NCBI RefSeq assembly: GCF_008831285.2
Contig: NC_045150.1
Location: 2,928,001 to 2,992,000 of the forward strand
Length of the DNA: 64,000 nucleotides
From: Nymphaea colorata
Lineage: Eukaryota > Streptophyta > Magnoliopsida > Nymphaeales > Nymphaeaceae
Reading direction: 5' to 3'
The notes beneath the pieces are model-generated. The model had not been told where the DNA came from and did no database searches. It saw only the letters and a list, made by a program, of their open reading frames with translations. Shown here piece after piece: positions 58,519 through 64,000 of the stretch (position 1 is the first letter of the stretch; each line of letters opens with the position of its first letter). Both the position numbers and the translations under genes were made by a program.

Positions 58519-58629
58519 TGAAGTGACTGGTAGAACAAAATATTATTATTTTTCTTTCATGTCTAGTAATGCCTGATTAAAAGTCGGTACTTCAAGATCA
58601 ATTTAATTATAAACCAAAACGTAGCTAGC

Positions 58630-58824
58630 TGGGGTGGAGCCAAGGGAGGGTTTGCATGGGCTCTGGCCCCACCTTCATAAATTTTATTTTAAAAAATTAT
58701 GTGTAAATTTTAAAAAATTTCACTTGACCTATATAAAATTTTGAAAAATGATATTTCGGCCTCAGTAAAAATTTAGAAACTTTAATTCGGCCTCCCTCAC
58801 AAAAAAATTCTGGCTCTGCCCTTG
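58630..58824. mobile_element. Mutator-like MITE, 195 bp, with 9-bp target duplication
   Basis: GTAGCTAGC lies on both sides (58621-58629 and 58825-58833), a perfect 9-bp duplication typical of Mutator-like elements. Ends TGGGGTGGAGCCAAG and TTCTGGCTCTGCCCTTG are inverted repeats. This is the best preserved member of a family scattered through the window. Confidence 0.82.
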
Positions 58825-59283
58825 GTAGCTAGCAATTATTTTAGGATAAATAATAAGGGATAAACAAGTCTTACTCCATGACCCTACCACCTGGCTAGTC
58901 AATTCTATTCTGTTTTAATCTCTCTTCCACCACCGCATATTTTACCAAAAGAAGACTCAAGCATGATAGTGCACTTCAAGTCTAGCCAAGCAAGGCAGCG
59001 GCAGAAGCATTCCATGGTCCAACTATGTCCAAAACACATCACAGTATTTGGCATTCATTTTAGCCATTAAAGAGCACCAACCCATGATGCTCCCTTAAAT
59101 ATAGTGACAAGTTACTGTACATTGGTGATTTATGCATGTTAAGAGTATTAAAGCGGATGCACTCAAACAAAGGCACTAGTTATTGCTACTAGCCTCATAT
59201 GACCCCTAAGTGGAGAAAAGCAATATTTTTTAAAGTACCACCTTCTTTGAAATTTGCTGCAATATTTATGTTCATTCTGACAC

Positions 59284-59357
59284 AGTGGCGGGGCTAGAAA
59301 TTTCTGACTAAGGGGCTTTAATATTGTAAATCCTACGCTTTAGCAGACAGCCATATA

Positions 59358-59401
<44 letters not shown>

Positions 59402-59475
59402 CACCTAAGGGTTTGGCTGCTACTCCAGTTTTTATAGTTCAGCTTCTCTCATAAAAAAGTTCTAGCTCTGCCCCT
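59284..59475. mobile_element. MITE of the GGAGCCA/GGGGCTAG family in a foldback loop
   Basis: Starts CAGTGGCGGGGCTAGAAATT and ends AGTTCTAGCTCTGCCCC, an imperfect inverted repeat like that of the 58630 element. No clear target duplication. Confidence 0.6.
59353..59397. repeat. (TA)n microsatellite
   Basis: About 22 TA units with one ATG interruption, inside the loop MITE. Confidence 0.93.
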
Positions 59476-59899
59476 ATACATACGCATACACATACACCCA
59501 CGGAAGGCTAGCACCCAAAATCTCTTAAGTGATAAATACGTGAGAATGAACATGAGAATGAAAATAGTTGCAGCAACTTTAAAAGAATGTGGCACTTTCA
59601 AAAGCATTGCTTTTCTCCACTTAGGGGTCATATAAGGCCAGCCAGTAGCAATAACTAGTGCCTTTGTTTGATTGCATCTGCCCTATTACTTCTAACATGG
59701 ATGCAGCAATGTGCGGCAAATTGTTCCAATATTTAAGCAAGCATCATCAAGGGGTTGGATTTATGGGTTGAATCTCTTTAATGGCTTATTAAGATAATGC
59801 CATATTCTTTGGGCATAGTTGGACCATGGAATGCTTCTGCCAGTGCCTTGCTTGGCAAGACTTGAAGTGCATTGTGATCAGTCTTTTGCCATGAAATCA

Positions 59900-60850
59900 G
59901 ATAGCCACGCTACATTGACATATAGAAAGTGACTTTCGTGCAAGCAAGTCACCATACCACCCCCCATCAAAATGACCTTCTTTTCCTTCACTTCCATGGT
60001 GGATTTTTAAACCTATTCCATCCACCCTTCTCATATTGTTAGAAAATCCTTTTACTTGTAAATTTTAAAAAATTTAATTTAACCTATGTGGAAATTTTGA
60101 AACGAAGTTATATTTTGGCCTAGGTTAAAATTTTGAAGTTATAGTTCGGGTGCTGCAATAAAAAATTCCTAGCTCTATGGACCTTCTTCCACACATTACT
60201 AGCACCTACTTAAACAAAATGAAGGATGGTCTCTCCTCATGGTTTTTATCTTACTTTGCCAAATGAGGGCCTCTATGTCCTTGTGCTCTGCGGTTAGTTA
60301 TGGTTGAAGAAGAAATGCAGAAAAAGAAGATAACAAAAATAATTGATCAGTTCCTGTTAAATGTCAAAGTACCAAGAAAAGACAAAAAAAAGATGCTGAC
60401 AAGGTTGATACTACTTGAAAGTTTATGGTGATAGTGGCAGAGCTGGACAATTTTGGATTGACGATCCAATTCAAAAGCTCTCATACTTTTACGGGCACCA
60501 ATATATATAAAATTAAAAAAATAATTAAAAGCACTAATATTAAAATAAAAAAAATTTGAGTGGCTGGGTCGGCAACTACCAACACCAGCCCATATGTTGT
60601 GCTGCTATGATCTGTGACATAGTGCAGAGGTTTAGAGCGTTGCTCCTGTGGTTGTTGCGGCTTGTGATTTTCATCGGCATAGGCTTGGGATCTACCACAA
60701 AAAAAAAAATAATTTACATGTAAGTTTTAGAAAATTTTATTTGTTTTATATAAAAATTTTGAAAAATGATATTTTGGCCTGTATCAAAATTTAGAAACTT
60801 TAATTTGGTCTCCTTCATGAAAAATTTCTGACAAACCCTCAGAATAAACT
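59900..60850. other. Intergenic with MITE debris, no gene
   Basis: Two more degenerate members of the GGAGCCA family are visible at about 60050-60180 (ending TCCTAGCTCT) and 60705-60835 (ATGATATTTTGGCCTGTAT, ATTTCTGAC). No coding signal. Confidence 0.5.
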
Positions 60851-60854
60851 CTCT

Positions 60855-61400
60855 ATCTCTCTCTCTCTTTTTCTCTTTGTGTGTATATTGGACGAAGTTA
60901 TTAATCAAGACACCATATGCTTTGGGGTGAAAATATCCTTCTTTTTTTTGACATATTTTTCAATAAAGTTATATAATGGCAAAGAGAAAATATTGCTTAT
61001 ATAATGTTATTATTTTTAGGAGAATGTGAGATTTTAGTTGATTTTATTAGATGACCTACATTTATAATTGAGAGACTTGAGAGAACACTTGGAGAATAAT
61101 GGAACGGTGGATGGTGGTTGGGCATGGTATAGGTCGAATTTCTGGTTCATTTGATATACCACTTGACTTAATACATAAATTACCACTACTAATAATAATG
61201 TTACTAGTAAAGGAAAATTTGATCCTTCAGGATGTACACCTTTAATTAATTAAATTTATTAATTCTCCAATTTTTTCCCCAGCATAAGGGAACAGTGGCG
61301 TTTGATTTCACCCGTTGAGGTCTTTAGTGGAGCCAAATCCATATTATAATACCTTCAATTAAAGTTCCCAGTGATATATATAACAAATTCACTCCTTTGA
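60855..61400 (+). repeat. Paralogous segment C, with the gypsy target site empty
   Basis: 60855-61040 resembles 42190-42400 (TTTTTCAATAAA, AAAGAGAAAATATTGC, AATGTGAGATTTTAG). 61040-61094 resembles 44262-44302. 61090-61385 resembles 57207-57735. At 61090-61094 a single AGAGA stands where the gypsy element sits in the other copy. Confidence 0.72.
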
Positions 61401-61492
61401 AAGAAAAATAACAAAACAATTGATAGCTAAAAAAAAAAAGCGAAAAGCACTTTCATTGCTACACCAAGGAGCAAAATGTCGAGGCACGGAGA

Positions 61493-62422
61493 TGAAAAGG
61501 TATCAAGTCCAAAACGGAAAGCCAAAAAAGAGGAAGGAAGCACTGACGTCCGAAACAAGTTGGTCGCGAGAAAAACCCAGCTTTTTTCTTTTTTTTTATT
61601 CTTTAGCATCGACAATGAGGACCAGGAGGGACTGATTGACGTCCTGTTATACAACATTCGAGGAAGAGGATAGCGAAAAGAAAAAATTGAGGAAAAGGGT
61701 CTATTGGAAAAGATTGGTAACAGAGAGAGAGAGGGAGAGAGTAAAGAAAAGGCCCAAGATTAGTACTGAAGATAATAATAATAAACGATATAGAAAGAGA
61801 GGGATTGAGAATTCTTAGTTCTCTTGCCCTCGAATAAAAGGTTCTGTTATACTTATAATTTTTAGCAAGGGTAATACTATCTCATGCAATTTCTTTTATA
61901 ATGTTTTTGCCTTTACATGGTCTTTTTTTGTTCTTGCCCCCACCTGATTTTGTCTTTGCATGGTCTTTTTTTTGTTCTTGCCCCCACCTGCCCTTTTCCT
62001 GAGATTGTGTTTAGAGGTTGTGCTTCATCTATCCATTCTCTCTTTACCCCTCTTATTCTACTTTATTGTGTTCTTGTCTTGTATATTTCATTCTTCTATT
62101 TTGTTTTTGCGGTTTGTTTTTATATATAGGGAACTTCTTGTCCTCAAATTTTGTTATGCGTTCTCATTTTATCGGCTCTCTCTCTCTTTCTTTCTCTCTC
62201 CAATCTTTTTCAACGAACCCTTTTCCTCTATTCTTTCCCCATCCTCTTTCTAGAATGTTGTATAACAGGACGTCACTCAGGTCCCTCGTGGTCGTGATTG
62301 TCGATGCTAAAGAATTAAAAAAAAAAAAATTGACTTATCTCCCCACCAACTTGTTTCAGACGACAATGCTTCCTTCCTCTTTTTTGGCTTTCCATTTTGG
62401 ACTTGATACCTTTTCACTTTGC
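61493..62422. repeat. Foldback element with about 255-bp arms
   Basis: Arms about 61493-61745 and 62168-62422 are close reverse complements (ATACCTTTTCA, TTTTTTGGCTTTCC, CTTCCTTCCTC, AATGTTGTATAACAGGACGTC on the right, complements on the left). The loop carries a tandem duplication of CATGGTCTTTTTTTGTTCTT plus CCCCCACCTG. T-rich frames across it are not convincing genes. Confidence 0.85.
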
Positions 62423-62837
62423 ATGCTTATTCTCATAGTTGGTAAACTTATGATTTTGATTCTGATCGGCTGATGATTGGGTCATTCAATTAGCGATTTG
62501 ATTCGTTGTTTCAGTGGAATGGCGACTCAAGCAAAGTCAGGGGCCAGTCAAAAAGAATCAGGGACAAACTAGACCATTTTCTAGCAATATGAGTTGAGTC
62601 GAGCACTCTTGAGCCAACTCGGCGAGTCAACAAACTATGCTTATTCGAGGGTTGTATGTTGGAGCCTTACCCACCTCAAGTGTGGAGGTGACTGGATCAT
62701 ATAATGCTGGGCTCGAGCTTGATTCGTTTAATTTGTTCTTATTAACTTAAGTTCATTTTTTTTTACTCTTTTAACAAGTTTAACTTGTCAATTCATTTAA
62801 GTCATTTCTTTCCATTAACTAATTCAACTATGATTGA
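62423..62837. other. Intergenic with hAT-family fragment, no gene
   Basis: GAGTTGAGTCGAGCACTC and GGCTCGAGCTTGATTCG (about 62589-62730) resemble the interior of the hAT MITE at 40.3 kb. No intact ends. Confidence 0.4.
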
Positions 62838-64000
62838 CCATCATCAGCTCACATGTTTCTCTCTCTCGGCCCCTAGTCGAAGGAGGCTGCCGACAAACTC
62901 AACACTCCTCAATGCCATCATTATAGCAGCCCTTTAAGGAATCAAACTTTGAACCAATTGGTTGCGCTATCAATCACTTGGCAAAAAAAGCGAGAGAGAG
63001 AGCGATGAGTATGGTCATAGCAACGGGGAAGTCCCAAAGCAGTCAGAGGGAGCCGAGGTAGTGGCCTTATAGCCGCCTGCCATGGCAAGATCGGCTGCCT
63101 TCTTCGTCTCCTCGAAGGGACTCCGGATCTCCTTCCCATAGATTTCCTGGCCATAGCCTTCTTCCTCATCCAACCTCTTTCTAAATTCCAGAAATATCTT
63201 CTTCCTTTGCCTACCGATTCCAAAGGCTCAAAGCATAGGAAAACGAAAGGGAACAATGAGAGGAGATAGACCAAAAAAAAAAAACTACCCTACATGTGTT
63301 CGTTTATAAAGACAAAAACCTGCCCTATATGCCATGTTTAGGCACTTTATAAAGACAAAAATAGAAATATAACCTTGTTACAAACTTTACAAAGAATACT
63401 ACTAATCAAATGTTCATTCTAAAAAGAAAAGCGAGCTAAGTTTGAATCTGCTCATAAAAGTCAGCTAAGTATTTTGAGGCAGAAAATTTTGGCTAAGAGG
63501 CACTATGTATAGAATTTTAAATTTTAGGGGGCACCAACATGTAAATGAAAAAAAAAACTCAGAAATTTCAATATAAGATTAAGAAAATTTGTGAGTTCCA
63601 TGTGAGCAAATGAGCACACATAGCCCATGGGTTTAAGATCGGAACCCCTCCCCACCCCCCCCAAAAAAAAAACAAAAAAAATTCAATATAAGTTCAGGAT
63701 TTTTAACATGTAAAATGGATTTGAAATTCATGCATTGGAAATTCTCAGTTTGCTTAAACTGAGGGTCTCCCAAAACATATCTTTTAATGCAACTTCAATC
63801 AAACACAACCTAAAGAAAAAAAACAAGATGAAAGATAGAGAGTTGATAATGAATAATTTTTTAAGATGAAAGACATGAAAGAATCAGAGAAGAAACATTC
63901 GTATAAAAGAAGAAGAAGAAGCAGAAAATGTCCTTGAGATTGGTCAAAGCTACCACTCGAGCCTCTATATATCCTTGAGATCTCTTTCACTGTACCTAGG
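62838..64000 (+). repeat. Paralogous segment B (related to 40177-42295)
   Basis: Colinear with segment A from the foldback loop to the window end, continuing beyond it. It lacks the hAT MITE and about 410 bp present in A at 41455-41863. The left foldback arm is also missing here, so this copy was truncated or recombined at about 62838. Open frames on either strand are shared non-coding remnants. Confidence 0.8.

Larger units (their letters stand above)
58945..59900. repeat. Foldback element with about 320-bp arms and a MITE in the loop
   Basis: Arms about 58945-59275 and 59528-59900. Near-identical paired blocks include CAGAAGCATTCCATGGTCCA, CAAACAAAGGCACTAGTTAT and TATGACCCCTAAGTGGAGAA (left strand) with complements on the right. 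The 250-bp loop is occupied by a CAGTGGCGGGGC...GCTCTGCCCC MITE and a TA microsatellite. Confidence 0.85.

Noticed and set aside
62018-62473. 151-codon ORF rich in Phe, Leu and Ser
   Set aside because: T- and CT-rich DNA in the loop and right arm of a foldback; hydrophobic character reflects base composition.
1-64000. tRNA, rRNA, CRISPR, organellar insertions or a new multi-gene system
   Set aside because: None was seen. The only tRNA-like matches are the 11-12-base retrotransposon primer sites, and the only multi-gene units are transposons.

Overview
The window is plant nuclear DNA, almost certainly from a flowering plant. It has GT-AG introns, one spliced plant-type RING ligase gene, Ty1/copia and Ty3/gypsy retrotransposons primed at the plant initiator-Met type site (TGGTATCAGAG), hAT-, PIF/Harbinger- and Mutator-like DNA elements, and long AT microsatellites. 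I cannot name the species. No bacterial, organellar, tRNA, rRNA or CRISPR feature was seen.

Region 1 (1-15 kb) holds the one clear host gene, an RGLG-type (copine/vWA plus RING) E3 ubiquitin ligase on the + strand. Its 5' exons lie left of the window. Ten exons join in one open frame of 351 residues with intact splice sites. Its third visible intron has grown to about 11.2 kb through two copia insertions, each with a perfect 5-bp target duplication (AATTG and ATATC).

Region 2 (15-27 kb) is gene-poor. It holds one plausible 68-residue gene at 17.65 kb with a G-box and TATA-like element upstream, microsatellites, a (TA)n-centred foldback, a tandem 109-bp repeat, and an hAT-like element with a GC-rich core.

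Region 3 (27-44 kb) holds a decayed PIF/Harbinger element (Myb-like ORF1 plus DDE transposase, - strand), a decayed copia element with only its 5' LTR recognisable, and a cluster of long inverted-repeat (foldback) elements. One foldback has an hAT MITE inserted in its loop.

Region 4 (44.3-57.2 kb) is a nested block: a gypsy element with long LTRs that has lost reverse transcriptase, whose 3' LTR carries a younger Tork/Tnt1-like copia element (target duplication GATTC).

Region 5 (57.2-64 kb) holds MITEs, two more foldbacks and diverged paralogues of the 40-44 kb and 57 kb DNA. These paralogues preserve the unoccupied target sites of both the hAT MITE and the gypsy element, so the insertions can be reconstructed inside the window.

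I saw no new multi-gene system. The best leads are the in-window empty sites, the MITE-in-foldback-loop arrangement, the non-matching U3 ends of the youngest copia element, and a 259-bp insertion of unclear class with an 8-bp target duplication.
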